A stretch of 64,000 nucleotides of DNA from Salinarimonas sp. (GCF_040111675.1 NZ_CP157794.1:1881501-1945500), one strand, 5' to 3'. Counted from the first letter of the stretch, positions 9,974 to 21,954 are shown. The notes: generated from the letters alone by a model not told the origin. Made by a program: numbers and translations.

Positions 9974-10014
9974 CGACGCGCCGCACGAAGCGCCTGCGGA
10001 CGGGAGCGTTCTGA
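9970..10014 (+). CDS. 14-codon bridging ORF between BLUF and response-regulator genes
   Basis: The sequence MTTRRTKRLRTGAF, very basic, starts at an ATG that overlaps the BLUF stop (ATGA). Its own TGA overlaps the response-regulator ATG (TGATG). It would let ribosomes re-initiate across the gap without a separate ribosome binding site. Translation is unproven. Confidence 0.4.
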   Translation: MTTRRTKRLRTGAF

Positions 10015-10457
10015 TGTCCGACGATCCGTTTCCCGCAGTCCTGATCATCGACGACAACGCCAAGATCGGCCGGCTCGTGGCCGAGATCTTCGCGCGCCTC
10101 GGCTTCGCCGAGGTCGACGTCACGCCCTCCGGCGTCGAGGGCATCGAGATGATCCGCAACGGCAATTACGGCCTGATCGTCTGCGACCTCGACCTCGAGC
10201 CGGTGGACGGCCTGCAGGTGCTGCGCACGGTGAAGAGCGATGAGGAATTGTTCAAGATCGCCTTCATCCTCACCGAGGTCTCGATCACTTTCGAGCAGGT
10301 GACGGCCGCCCACGCCGCCGGCGTCGACGCCTTCCTGCTCAAGCCCTTCGACATCGCCCTTCTGAAGTCGAAGCTCAAGACCGTGCTGCGCCGCCAGGCC
10401 CGCCGCCGCCGCATCGTCAACGACTGGGCGCCGAAGAGCATGCACGACGCGTTGTGA
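10014..10457 (+). CDS. Single-domain response regulator (CheY-like receiver)
   Basis: The 147-aa receiver has an intact acidic pocket (Asp13, Asp14), phospho-acceptor Asp58 (IVCDLDLEPVDG), Thr87 and Lys110 (FLLKPFD). A basic C-terminal tail (RRQARRRRIVNDW) replaces any output domain. It is coupled to the BLUF-like gene by the 14-codon bridge, which suggests that light or flavin state acts on phosphotransfer through a protein partner. No histidine kinase is adjacent. Confidence 0.88.
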   Translation: MSDDPFPAVLIIDDNAKIGRLVAEIFARLGFAEVDVTPSGVEGIEMIRNGNYGLIVCDLDLEPVDGLQVLRTVKSDEELFKIAFILTEVSITFEQVTAAHAAGVDAFLLKPFDIALLKSKLKTVLRRQARRRRIVNDWAPKSMHDAL

Positions 10458-10469
10458 GGCCCGGCGGGA

Positions 10470-11402
10470 TCAATCCCGCACGATCTCGTCCGCCGCGTAT
10501 CCCTGCACGTAGAGCAGCGCCGTCAGGTCCGCGTGGTCGATGCGCGCCGCCGCCGCTTCGGCCACCGCCGGCTTGGCGTGGTAGGCGACGCCCAGCCCCG
10601 CCTCGCCCAGCATGGCGAGGTCGTTGGCGCCGTCGCCCACGGCCATCGTCTCGTGCTCGCCGAGGCCGAAGCGCTCGCGCAGCTCGACGAGGGTCGCGTA
10701 CTTGGCGGCGCGGCCGAGGATCGGCTCGGCGACGCGGCCGACGAGCTTGCCGTCCTCCACGAGGAGAAGGTTCGAGCGGTGCTCGTCGAAGCCGATCATC
10801 GCCGAGATCGGGCCGGTGAACAGCGTGAAGCCGCCGGAGACGAGGCAGGCATACGCGCCGTTGGCGCGCATGGTGCGCACGAGCTCGCGGCCGCCGGGCG
10901 TGAGCACGATGCGCTCGGCGACGATGTCCGGCACGATGGTTTCGGAGAGGCCGGCGAGCAGCGCCACGCGCTCGCGCAGGGCCGGCTCGAAGGGCAGCTC
11001 GCCCCGCATGGCGCGCTCGGTGATGGCGGCGACCTGGGGCTTGAGGCCGACGTAATCGGCCAGCTCGTCGATGCATTCCTGGCCGATCATGGTGGAATCC
11101 ATGTCGGCGAGGAACAGCTTCTTGCGCCGTCCCGCCGCCGGCTGCACCACGACGTCGATGCCGGCCTCGCCCGCGCCGATCGCGTCGGCGACGGCGTTGC
11201 GGTAGTCGGAGAGGAGCACCGCCTCGCCGAGCGGTGCGACGTTCGGGTCCTCCAACGGGCCGGGCGAGAAGGCGACGTCGACGGCGACGCCCTCGGCCAG
11301 CGTGCGCGCCGCGCCGCCGGGCAGGACGGACAGCGCCCGCTCCACCGTCGAGGCGTCGAGGCGCGCGTCGTGGCCGGCGATCAGGGTTGCGACGTGTGTC
11401 AT
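10470..11402 (-). CDS. serB: Phosphoserine phosphatase
   Basis: SerB completes serine biosynthesis by dephosphorylating phosphoserine. The 310-aa HAD-superfamily protein has motif [17 protein letters not shown], the motif II/III regions [12 protein letters not shown] and SGGFT, and motif [18 protein letters not shown]. The N-terminal ~80 residues are the regulatory ACT-like half seen in proteobacterial SerB. The ATG at 11402 nearly abuts the divergent miaA leader. Confidence 0.94.
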   Translation of the reverse strand: MTHVATLIAGHDARLDASTVERALSVLPGGAARTLAEGVAVDVAFSPGPLEDPNVAPLGEAVLLSDYRNAVADAIGAGEAGIDVVVQPAAGRRKKLFLADMDSTMIGQECIDELADYVGLKPQVAAITERAMRGELPFEPALRERVALLAGLSETIVPDIVAERIVLTPGGRELVRTMRANGAYACLVSGGFTLFTGPISAMIGFDEHRSNLLLVEDGKLVGRVAEPILGRAAKYATLVELRERFGLGEHETMAVGDGANDLAMLGEAGLGVAYHAKPAVAEAAAARIDHADLTALLYVQGYAADEIVRD

Positions 11403-11445
11403 GGCGTGCGATCCGCGGAGGCTCGGAGATGGAGGACTGACGGCC

Positions 11446-12345
11446 GTGAGGGCCCTTCTCATCGCAGGCCCGACCGCATCCGGCAAGTCGGCGCTGGCGC
11501 TCGACGTCGCCCGGCGGACGAACGGCGTGGTGGTCAACGCCGATTCCATGCAGGTCTACCGCGACCTGCGGGTGATCACCGCGCGCCCGAAGCCGGAGGA
11601 GGAGGCGGCGGCCCCCCACCGGCTCTACGGCCATGTGGACGGGGCGGTGAACTATTCCGTCGCGCGCTGGCTCGCGGACGCCACGGCGGTGCTGGCGGAG
11701 GTCGAGGCGGAAGGGCGGCTGCCGATTTTCTGCGGCGGCACGGGGCTCTATTTCAAGGCGCTGACCGAGGGCCTCTCCGACATCCCCTCGGTGCCGGACG
11801 AGGTCCGCGCTCGCGTGCGGGCCGAATGCGAGGGCCGCGAGACGGCCGACCTGCACGCCTGGCTGCGCGCGTGCGACCCGACGGCCGCGGCGCGGCTTCG
11901 CCCCTCCGACCGGCTGCGGGTGATGCGTGCGCTCGAGGTGCACGCCGCGACAGGGCGCTCGATCTCGGATTTCTGGGACGCCCGCGCGCCGGGCCCGCTC
12001 TCCGGGGAGGGGGTGGAGACGATCTTCCTCGCGCCCGACCGCGCGGAGATCCGCGCGCGCATCGACGCGCGCTTCCTCGCCATGATGGACGAGGGCGCGC
12101 TGGACGAGGTGCGGGCTCTGGCCGCGCGCGGGCTGGACCCGCTCCTGCCGGTGATGCGCGCCCACGGCGTGCCGGGGTTGATCGCCCATCTGAACGGGCG
12201 GATGTCCCTCGGCGAGGCGATCGCCAAGGGACAGGCGGACACGCGGGCCTACGCCAAGCGGCAGGTGACCTGGTTCCGGAACTCCATGCCCGGGTGGCGA
12301 TGGATCGACCCGCGCGAGGCGCCCGACGTCGCGCTGCGGCTCTGA
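11446..12345 (+). CDS. miaA: tRNA dimethylallyltransferase
   Basis: MiaA adds the isopentenyl group to A37 of tRNAs that read UNN codons. The 299-aa protein begins with the P-loop [12 protein letters not shown], then [13 protein letters not shown] and [12 protein letters not shown], and ends with the KRQVTWFRN signature. I chose the GTG at 11446: GGAGGA sits 9 nt upstream and it gives the family N-terminus. An in-frame ATG at 11401 would overlap the serB start and add an unrelated tail. Confidence 0.94.
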   Translation: MRALLIAGPTASGKSALALDVARRTNGVVVNADSMQVYRDLRVITARPKPEEEAAAPHRLYGHVDGAVNYSVARWLADATAVLAEVEAEGRLPIFCGGTGLYFKALTEGLSDIPSVPDEVRARVRAECEGRETADLHAWLRACDPTAAARLRPSDRLRVMRALEVHAATGRSISDFWDARAPGPLSGEGVETIFLAPDRAEIRARIDARFLAMMDEGALDEVRALAARGLDPLLPVMRAHGVPGLIAHLNGRMSLGEAIAKGQADTRAYAKRQVTWFRNSMPGWRWIDPREAPDVALRL

Positions 12346-12355
12346 CGCGCCGTCC

Positions 12356-12904
12356 TCACTGCTGGCGCTGGATCACCGCGCAGGCGAGGCGGTCCCCGGC
12401 GCCGCCGATCGGCTGGGTGACGTGGTCGTCGCGGTTGACGTGGATCACGAGCGCCGAGCCGTCCTCGTCGAAGAGCGCCGGATCGCCGTCGAAGGTGACC
12501 AGCGTCGTCGCGAACTCGGTCACGGCCGCGCCGTTCTCGCCGACGTAGAAGTTCGACAGGTCGCCGGCTTCCGGACCCTCGGCGTGGAGGTGGCCGTGCA
12601 TGGCGCCCTCGGAGGTGATGTGGCCCTGCGAGGCCTGGAAGTCGGGGGCGTCCGAGCAGTCGCCGACGCGGTGGAAATGCGCCGCGTGCCAGCCCGTCTC
12701 GAGCTGCCCCTGGTCGATGGTGAAGCGGCCGACGACGCCGTTCGGCCCGCCGCGCAGGACGAGGAGGCCGATCTCGTCGCCCTGCTGGCCGAGGATCGGC
12801 GTCTCGAAGGTCTCGATCTGCGCCTGGTCCTGCGCCGCGGCGGGCGTGGCCAGCACGCCGGCGGCGAGGAGTGCGGCGAGGGCGAGCGAGGTGGGGCGGT
12901 GCAT
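12356..12904 (-). CDS. sodC: Periplasmic Cu/Zn superoxide dismutase-family protein
   Basis: The 182-aa protein has a Sec signal peptide (about residues 1-24, ending PAAAQ) and a Cu/Zn SOD fold: HFHRVGDCS (copper His, structural Cys), QGHITSEGAMHGHLH, GSALVIHVNRDDHVTQPIGGAGDRLACAV. It would remove superoxide in the periplasm. Oddly, the usual GPHAGDLPN zinc motif reads GPEAGDLSN, so one zinc-ligand His is Glu. Either the zinc site is altered or one of the extra nearby His residues takes over. Confidence 0.85.
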   Translation of the reverse strand: MHRPTSLALAALLAAGVLATPAAAQDQAQIETFETPILGQQGDEIGLLVLRGGPNGVVGRFTIDQGQLETGWHAAHFHRVGDCSDAPDFQASQGHITSEGAMHGHLHAEGPEAGDLSNFYVGENGAAVTEFATTLVTFDGDPALFDEDGSALVIHVNRDDHVTQPIGGAGDRLACAVIQRQQ

Positions 12905-13027
12905 GACATGTCTCCGCTGTCGAGGAATGGATCGCCGGAAAACGGCGCGCGCCGGCTCCTGTTCCCATCCCTCGCCGACCCGGCCGGAGCGTGCTAGGGA
13001 GGCGGCCCGCATGTCGATGGAGACCGC

Positions 13028-13759
13028 ATGACGAAGACCCGCGCCGACACGCTCCTCGTTGCGCGCGGGCTGTTCGAGAGCCGCGCCAAGGCGCAGGCCG
13101 CCATCGCGGCGGGCCTCGTCAGCGCCGACGGCGCGCCGGTGCGCAAGGCCTCCGAGGCTCTGCCCGAGACCGCTGCCATCGAGGCGTCCGCGCCGCACCC
13201 CTACGTCTCGCGCGGCGCGCTGAAGCTCGAGGCGGGGCTCGACGCCTTCGGCTTCGACCCCGCCGGCCTCGCCTGCCTCGACGTCGGCGCCTCGACCGGC
13301 GGCTTCACGGACGTCCTCCTCGCCCGCGGCGCGCGCCACGTCGTCGCGGTCGACGTCGGGCGCGACCAGCTCCACCCGCGGCTGCGCGCCGATCCGCGGG
13401 TGGACGGCCGCGAGGGCTGCGACGCCCGCGCCCTCGACCTCGCCGCCCTGCCGCATCCGGTGGATCTGATCGTGTCGGACCTGAGCTTCGTCTCGCTGCG
13501 GATCGCGCTCGCGCCGGTGCTCGATCAGGCGCGGCCGGGGACGCGGCTCGTGGCCTTGATCAAGCCGCAATTCGAGGCCGGCCGCGCGGCGCTCGACAAG
13601 CGCGGGATCGTGCGCGACGCCGCGGTGCGGGAGCGGGTCGGGACGGAGATCGCCGCCTTCCTCGCCGCCCGCGGCTGGCGCGTGCAGGGGCGCGTGCCGT
13701 CCCCCATCGCCGGCGGCGACGGCAACCTCGAAGAGCTGATCGGAGCCGTGCGTGGCTGA
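13028..13759 (+). CDS. tlyA: TlyA family S4/FtsJ-like rRNA methyltransferase
   Basis: The 243-aa protein has an N-terminal S4 RNA-binding domain (residues ~5-60, RADTLLVARGLFESRAKAQ) joined to a Rossmann methyltransferase domain. It carries SAM motif I DVGASTGGFTDVLL, SDLSFVSLR and LIKPQFEAGR, with a K-D-K-E type catalytic set. TlyA proteins 2'-O-methylate rRNA cytidines and were formerly annotated as haemolysin A. It overlaps the next gene by 8 bp. Confidence 0.93.
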   Translation: MTKTRADTLLVARGLFESRAKAQAAIAAGLVSADGAPVRKASEALPETAAIEASAPHPYVSRGALKLEAGLDAFGFDPAGLACLDVGASTGGFTDVLLARGARHVVAVDVGRDQLHPRLRADPRVDGREGCDARALDLAALPHPVDLIVSDLSFVSLRIALAPVLDQARPGTRLVALIKPQFEAGRAALDKRGIVRDAAVRERVGTEIAAFLAARGWRVQGRVPSPIAGGDGNLEELIGAVRG

Positions 13760-15080
13760 CGAAGAGACCCTCCGCGACGAGACCCTCCGCCCCGGCGAGA
13801 CCGACATCGTCGAGGTCGTGATCGACCGCCTCGGCGCGCGGGCCGACGGCATCGCCGAGACGCCGCGCGGGCCGCTCTACGTGCCCTACGCGCTCCCCGC
13901 CGAGCGGGTGCGCGTGGCGCTGCGGGAGGGCGACCGGGCGCGGCTCGTCGCGGTGGAGACGCCCGCGCCGGAGCGCATCGCGCCGTTCTGCCCCTATTTC
14001 GGCGCCTGCGGCGGCTGCCTGACGCAGCATATGGCCGAGCCCGCCTATCGCGCGTGGAAGACCGGCATCCTCGCCCGCGCGCTCGAGACCGCGGGCGTGA
14101 CGCCCGAGGCGATCGCGCCGATGGTCGACGCGCGCGGCGCCGGCCGCCGTCGGCTGACCTTCCATGCCCGCTATCGCGACGGCAAGGCGCGGGTCGGCTT
14201 CATGGCGGCGCGCTCGCACGATCTCGTCGCCGTCGCGCATTGCCCCGTCGCCGAGCCGGCGCTCGGCGCGCGCGCCGCCGACGGCGGGCCCGCCCCCGCG
14301 CCGAAGGCGGCGGCGGCCCTCGCCCACCTGATGCGCGGCTCGGCGAAGCCCCTCGACATCCAGGCGACCCTCACCGAGGCCGGGCTCGACGTGGACATCC
14401 GCGGCCACGGCAAGGTGGACGAGGGGCTGCGGGCGAAGCTGATCGGGGCGGCGAACCTGCTCGACCTCGCCCGGCTCTCGCTCCATGGCGAGATCCTGGT
14501 GGAGCGGCGCCCGCCCCTGGTGCGCATGGGCCCCGGCGCGGTGGCGATCCCGCCGGGGGGCTTCCTCCAGGCGACGGGGGCGGGCGAGGCGGCGCTCGCG
14601 GCGCTGGTCGTCGAGGCCTGCGCCGGAGCCAAGCGGATCGGCGATCTCTTCGCCGGCGCGGGGCCGTTCGCACTGCGCCTCGCCGAACGCGCGCAGGTCC
14701 ATGCGGTGGAGAGCGACGCCGCCGCTCTCGCAGCCCTCGACCGCGCCGCGCGCACGACGCCGGGCCTGCGCCGGGTCACCACCGAGGCGCGCGACCTCTT
14801 CCGCCGTCCGCTGCTCGCCACCGAGCTCGCCGCCCTCGACGCCGTGGTGCTCGACCCGCCCCGCGCCGGCGCCGAGGCGCAGGCGCGCCGCCTCGCCGAG
14901 ACCGAGGTCGCGACGGTCGCCTACGTTTCCTGCGACCCGGCGACCTTCGCCCGCGACGCCGCGATTCTCACGGGCGCCGGCTACCGGCTGGAGCGCGTCA
15001 CCCCCGTCGACCAGTTCGCGCACACGGCGCATCTCGAGCTCGTCGGCGTGTTTCGCTCCGCCGTCGCGCGCCGCCGCTGA
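13752..15080 (+). CDS. TrmA/RumA-family RNA m5U methyltransferase
   Basis: The 442-aa protein has an N-terminal TRAM domain, an Fe-S cluster site CPYFGACGGC plus a later Cys (VAHCPV), and a SAM-binding C-terminal domain (GDLFAGAGPFALRLA, LDPPRAGAEAQ). The catalytic Cys is in YVSCDPATFARD. This is the RlmD/RlmC type that makes 5-methyluridine in 23S rRNA; which position cannot be told from sequence. It starts at GTG 13752 inside tlyA, consistent with translational coupling of two rRNA-modification genes. Confidence 0.9.
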   Translation: MADEETLRDETLRPGETDIVEVVIDRLGARADGIAETPRGPLYVPYALPAERVRVALREGDRARLVAVETPAPERIAPFCPYFGACGGCLTQHMAEPAYRAWKTGILARALETAGVTPEAIAPMVDARGAGRRRLTFHARYRDGKARVGFMAARSHDLVAVAHCPVAEPALGARAADGGPAPAPKAAAALAHLMRGSAKPLDIQATLTEAGLDVDIRGHGKVDEGLRAKLIGAANLLDLARLSLHGEILVERRPPLVRMGPGAVAIPPGGFLQATGAGEAALAALVVEACAGAKRIGDLFAGAGPFALRLAERAQVHAVESDAAALAALDRAARTTPGLRRVTTEARDLFRRPLLATELAALDAVVLDPPRAGAEAQARRLAETEVATVAYVSCDPATFARDAAILTGAGYRLERVTPVDQFAHTAHLELVGVFRSAVARRR

Positions 15081-15264
15081 AGGCTCGCCATGCTCGCGCC
15101 ACGATCCAGGAATTGCGAGACGCGGCTACGCGCACCGCGAACAAAACGAGACCGCCACGTCGGGATGCGACCTCGGGACCGCGGAAACCGCGCGTGTTGA
15201 CGAGCCAACACTAGCGATGCGTGCGGGTTCTCCGAACGAACGGCGAACGTCCGGATCGCTTGAG

Positions 15265-15290
15265 CGACGGGCGGATCGCGCCGCCCGTCG
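15265..15290 (-). terminator. Hairpin downstream of the decarboxylase gene
   Basis: A 10-bp perfect stem (CGACGGGCGG / CCGCCCGTCG) with a 6-base loop lies 14 nt past the decarboxylase stop, between two convergent genes. There is no clear T-run, so a bidirectional or Rho-assisted terminator is likely. The rest of the 15081-15303 gap shows nothing recognisable. Confidence 0.5.
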
Positions 15291-15303
15291 CCGTCGGCGG
15301 CGC

Positions 15304-16566
15304 TCAGCCGGCGGCCCTCTGATCGGCCTCGGCGTCGACACCCGTCGCCGCCACGTGGATGGCGGGCGGAAGCAGGCCGTTGAAGGCGACCGCGGAATAG
15401 GTCGTCGAATAGGCCCCGGCGGCGAGGAAGACCAGGCGGTCGCCCTCCGCGAGATCGACCGGGAGCATGTACGACGTGTTGGTGTAGAGCACGTCGACGC
15501 TGTCGCAGGTCATGCCGGCGATGCTGGTGCGCTCGAGCGGCGCCCCGCGGTCGGGCACCAGGATCGGGTAGCGGATCGTCTCGCCCATGGCCTCGATCAG
15601 GCCGCGATAGAGGCCGGCGTCGATCATCAGCCAGCGCGACCCCGCCCGCCGCGTCGCGAGCACGACGGAGGCGACGACCGCGCCGGCCTCGGCCGAGAGC
15701 GCCCGCCCGGGCTCGGCGAGGAGACGGTAGCGAGCGAGCCGCTCCCCGAAGGCGGCGGCGAGCGCCTCGCGGACGATGGCGGCGACGTCGGCGAGCGGGT
15801 CCTCGCCGATGGCGTAGGGCGCCGGGAAGCCTCCGCCGAGATTGAGCAGCGACGGCGTGAAGCCCTCCGCCTCGGCGCGCCCGAGCACCTCCGCGGCGGT
15901 GCCGATGCCGGCGCGCCAGGTCTGGGGATCGACCTGCTGCGAGCCCACGTTCAGCGAGATGCCGGCGGGCACGAGCCCCGCCGCGACCGCCCGGCGCATC
16001 AGGTCGACGGCGCCATCCGGCTCGATGCCGAATTTCGGCCCCGACGGCCAGGCCGCCCGGCCTGGCGTGGCGCGCAGACGGATCTGGACCTGCGCCCCCG
16101 GATGGATGGCCGCGATCTTGGCGATCTCCTCCTCGCTGTCGACGGCGTAGAGGCTCAGGCCCGCGTCGCGCGCCTGGGCGATCGAGTCGCTCGTCTTGAT
16201 CGGGTTGCCGAACAGCATCCGCTCGCCCGGCACGCCCAGCGCCCGCACCAGCGCGAGCTCGCCGTCGCTCGCCACGTCGAAGCCGGTCCCGTCCTCGGCG
16301 AAGCCGGCGAGCAGGGGCTCGTCGGGCTGCGTCTTGACGGAATAGAACACCTCGATCCCCGGCAGGAGATCGCGGAACCGGGCGAGCCGCGCCCGGGCGA
16401 TGTGCGGCGCATGCACGAAAGCGGGCGTCGGCGCGGTGGCGAAGAGACGGCGCGCCGCCGGATCGCCCAGCAGCGCCAGCGGCGTAGCGACCGCGGATTG
16501 CAGGCCGGTGATCCGCGTGAGAGTCGAGGCGCCCGGAAGGGCGACCCCGGAGTATCGATCGACCAT
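15304..16566 (-). CDS. Fold-III PLP decarboxylase, probably ornithine decarboxylase
   Basis: The 420-aa alanine-racemase-fold decarboxylase has the PLP lysine in EVFYSVKTQPDEP, the phosphate-binding LNLGGGFPAPY and the C-terminal active-site CDSVDVLY. CDSVDV is typical of ornithine/lysine decarboxylases rather than of DAP decarboxylase (LysA). It would produce putrescine (or cadaverine) for polyamine synthesis. It has its own promoter and a roughly 60-nt leader with small palindromes. Confidence 0.82.
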   Translation of the reverse strand: MVDRYSGVALPGASTLTRITGLQSAVATPLALLGDPAARRLFATAPTPAFVHAPHIARARLARFRDLLPGIEVFYSVKTQPDEPLLAGFAEDGTGFDVASDGELALVRALGVPGERMLFGNPIKTSDSIAQARDAGLSLYAVDSEEEIAKIAAIHPGAQVQIRLRATPGRAAWPSGPKFGIEPDGAVDLMRRAVAAGLVPAGISLNVGSQQVDPQTWRAGIGTAAEVLGRAEAEGFTPSLLNLGGGFPAPYAIGEDPLADVAAIVREALAAAFGERLARYRLLAEPGRALSAEAGAVVASVVLATRRAGSRWLMIDAGLYRGLIEAMGETIRYPILVPDRGAPLERTSIAGMTCDSVDVLYTNTSYMLPVDLAEGDRLVFLAAGAYSTTYSAVAFNGLLPPAIHVAATGVDAEADQRAAG

Positions 16567-16585
16567 GGTTCTAGTTCCTTCCGCT

Positions 16586-16660
16586 AACCTCAGGTTTCTG
16601 AAATCTCACGTCGAGATTGCATCCTACGTGTTTTTACGCAAGCCTGAGCGCGGCTGTCAA
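16586..16660 (-). promoter_or_regulatory. Promoter and leader of the ornithine-decarboxylase-type gene
   Basis: Read on the minus strand, TTGACA (16660-16655) is followed by an 18-bp spacer and TAAAAA (16636-16631). Between the promoter and the ATG lie two short inverted repeats: AATCTC-N5-GAGATT (16602-16618) and AACCTCAGGTT (16586-16596). A GGAAGGAA Shine-Dalgarno follows. The palindromes could be an operator or part of a structured leader. Alphaproteobacterial ODC genes are known to carry the speF-type leader RNA, but I cannot confirm that structure here. Confidence 0.5.
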
Positions 16661-16729
16661 CGGCGCAGCAGGGGCGCGGCGGAACGTCGCATTGGTGGGT
16701 GATAGCGATCTTGGATCGCATCATACGGA

Positions 16730-16957
16730 ATGGCGGCACCCGCCCAGAGCCTCTACGGCGAAGGCGCGCGCGCCGCCTCGAGCCCCTCCGCGAGGGCGGC
16801 GATCTCGTCGAGCGAGGTCGGCACGCTGATCGGCGTGCGCCTGCGCTCGGACCTGTTGAAGGCGCTGGACGAGGCGATCGCGCGGGAACCCGAGCCGAAG
16901 CCTGGGCGGGCGGAGATGATCCGGCGCATCCTGAGGGCTCATCCGGACGAGCCGTGA
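16730..16957 (+). CDS. Small ribbon-helix-helix protein
   Basis: The 75-aa protein has an RHH/CopG-like C-terminal part: TLIGVRLRSDLLKALDEAIA forms the strand and first helix, and PGRAEMIRRILRAH the second helix. Such proteins dimerise and bind operator DNA. The start is uncertain because the N-terminal ~28 residues are low complexity and the RBS is weak. It lies just upstream of a HicA/HicB pair whose HicB lacks its own DNA-binding domain. The interval 16958-17101 shows nothing recognisable. Confidence 0.6.
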   Translation: MAAPAQSLYGEGARAASSPSARAAISSSEVGTLIGVRLRSDLLKALDEAIAREPEPKPGRAEMIRRILRAHPDEP

Positions 16958-17101
16958 GCGTGAAGGCCTGATCGGTTGTCGTCGGTTGAGCTTCATGCTC
17001 AGATGCAGGCCTGAGAAAGTAGAGGACGTCGGGTTCGATGCCGGTGCGAAATCAGTCGCATGAGGCGCGGTGCGCGGCGTGCGTGCGGTGGGGCCGTATC
17101 A

Positions 17102-17359
17102 ATGGGTCGGGTGGAGCGAGCCAGGGAGGCTTTCCGGGCCTGCGAAGGACCGTTCTCGTTCCGCACCTTCGAAGCGATCCTGCGCGATGCGGGCTACGTG
17201 CTGGTGAAGCCCGCTGGCCGAACAGGTGGTTCGCGGCGACGTTACGTGCATCGAGAGAGCGGGCATATTATCATGCTGCACGAACCGCACGACGACGTCA
17301 TGCAGCCGGGCATGGTTCGGCGGCTGCGGCGCGAGCTGATGGAGCGAGGCGTTCTATGA
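17102..17359 (+). CDS. hicA: HicA-like mRNA interferase toxin
   Basis: The 85-aa protein has the HicA dsRBD-like core: FRTFEAILRDAGYVLVKP, GGSRRRYVHRESGHIIMLHEPH, and PGMVRRLRRELMERG. The catalytic His is expected in the GSRRRYVH stretch. HicA toxins cleave mRNA and stall growth unless bound by HicB. A 25-residue N-terminal extension makes it longer than a typical HicA (~60 aa). Its stop overlaps the hicB start (ATGA), the usual toxin-first hicAB order. Confidence 0.78.
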   Translation: MGRVERAREAFRACEGPFSFRTFEAILRDAGYVLVKPAGRTGGSRRRYVHRESGHIIMLHEPHDDVMQPGMVRRLRRELMERGVL

Positions 17360-17589
17360 CGATGCTCACCTACAAGGAATTCCGCGGCTCGCTGGAGCAC
17401 GAGGACGGGCGCTGGATCGTGCAGATCCTCGACATCGAGGACACCGTGCTGGACGAGGTCGGAGACACCGCGGCGGCGCAAGAGGCCTTTGCGGATCTCG
17501 TCGAGGATTACCTCGCGACCTGCCATGCGGCGGGCAAGGAGCCGAGCCGCCCGTTCGAAGGCTCGCACGGTATGCGCCCGGGCCGGTGA
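17356..17589 (+). CDS. hicB: HicB-like antitoxin, short form without a DNA-binding domain
   Basis: The 77-aa protein has the HicB RNase-H-like fold: KEFRGSLEHEDGRWIVQILDI, AFADLVEDYLATCHAAGKEP and PFEGSHGMR. It should neutralise HicA by covering its active site. It ends at RPGR, just where longer HicB proteins continue into an RHH or HTH DNA-binding domain. Neither alternative frame after the stop restores one. Operator binding may therefore depend on another protein, possibly the upstream RHH gene. Confidence 0.78.
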   Translation: MTMLTYKEFRGSLEHEDGRWIVQILDIEDTVLDEVGDTAAAQEAFADLVEDYLATCHAAGKEPSRPFEGSHGMRPGR

Positions 17590-17665
17590 CGCGGGCCGGT
17601 CTAGGCGTCGCTAGAGGGAATGCGCTGGCAAGTATTTGATTCTCGATGGCTTTTTGGCCAGCATC

Positions 17666-19780
<2,115 letters not shown>

Positions 19781-20027
19781 CTGGGGCGACTTTCTCGGGG
19801 TCGACGGGGTGCGAAAGTGGCCGATCCGGGCGGGGAGGGCAAGGCTGGACGTGACAGCGTCATGTCAGGCAAACGACGCATGTTCGCGTTTTCGGATTGC
19901 AGCGCCGAGTTCCGCCAGATAGGTTGCGAGCCGCCATCGAGCGAAACGCCAGGGCTGTGCAGGCGCCCCGTGCCGGGCATCCTCCCGGCGCCCTCGGGCG
20001 GAGGAGCCGCTCGATCGACGGAGAGAC

Positions 20028-20132
20028 ATGACGATGTCGTGGAGATTTCCGCGCCTGAGCGTGTCCGTCAGCTTCCGCTGGGTGCGGAAGGCGAGCCTAC
20101 ACCTCGCCTTCCGCTTTAGCCTCGGCGGCTGA
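20028..20132 (+). CDS. Possible 34-aa small protein
   Basis: An ATG preceded by GGAGAG at about 5 nt opens a 34-codon frame. It is rich in Arg, Phe, Ser and Trp (begins MTMSWRFPRLS, ends AFRFSLGG) and has an alternating beta-like pattern. The second half of the frame coincides with a strong hairpin, so the sequence may be constrained by RNA structure instead. No family recognised. Confidence 0.25.
   Translation: MTMSWRFPRLSVSVSFRWVRKASLHLAFRFSLGG
20084..20114. repeat. 12-bp perfect hairpin in the recG/GH13 gap
   Basis: The arms GCGGAAGGCGAG and CTCGCCTTCCGC are separated by 7 bases, and TTTAGC follows on the plus strand. It could be a terminator for the small ORF or a REP-like element. Confidence 0.55.
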
Positions 20133-20342
20133 CGAAAGAGTGGGGGAGGGGAGACCCTTCCCCGCTCACTCCGGCAAGATAGCATCCCGGCCCGAAATGA
20201 CAACCGGGTACGCGCTCGCGCCGCGCATGTCCGGCGAAATCCGACGAAGCGATGAAGCCGTCCGCCGCGCCGCCCGACCCCGCGCCGTCGGAACATCCCG
20301 GGAGCCGGCTTCGTTCGTCACCCTCCACAGCAGGAGGACGCC

Positions 20343-21932
<1,590 letters not shown>

Positions 21933-21954
21933 GAGGCGGGGCGCGGAGGAGCGG

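Larger units (their letters stand above)
19781..20342. other. 562-bp gap between recG and the GH13 gene
   Basis: I recognise no conventional gene here. It holds the divergent upstream regions of recG and the GH13 gene, a possible 34-codon ORF (20028-20132), a strong 12-bp hairpin (20084-20114) and a second imperfect hairpin (about 20138-20171, GAGTG...CACTC outer arms with a GGGG-rich/CCCC-rich stem). The GH13 ATG at 20343 is preceded by AGCAGGAGGACGCC, a good ribosome binding site. Confidence 0.6.

Noticed and set aside
16567..16729. Formal assignment of the ODC leader to the speF RNA family
   Set aside because: I cannot recall or fold the consensus well enough; only the promoter and palindromes are reported.
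17025..17045. GGTTCGATGCC, resembling a tRNA T-loop
   Set aside because: No acceptor, D or anticodon stem can be formed around it.
19865..20296. Open frame of about 143 codons on the minus strand in the recG/GH13 gap
   Set aside because: Composition is Arg-rich without a recognisable domain or RBS, and it overlaps the hairpins of the gap.
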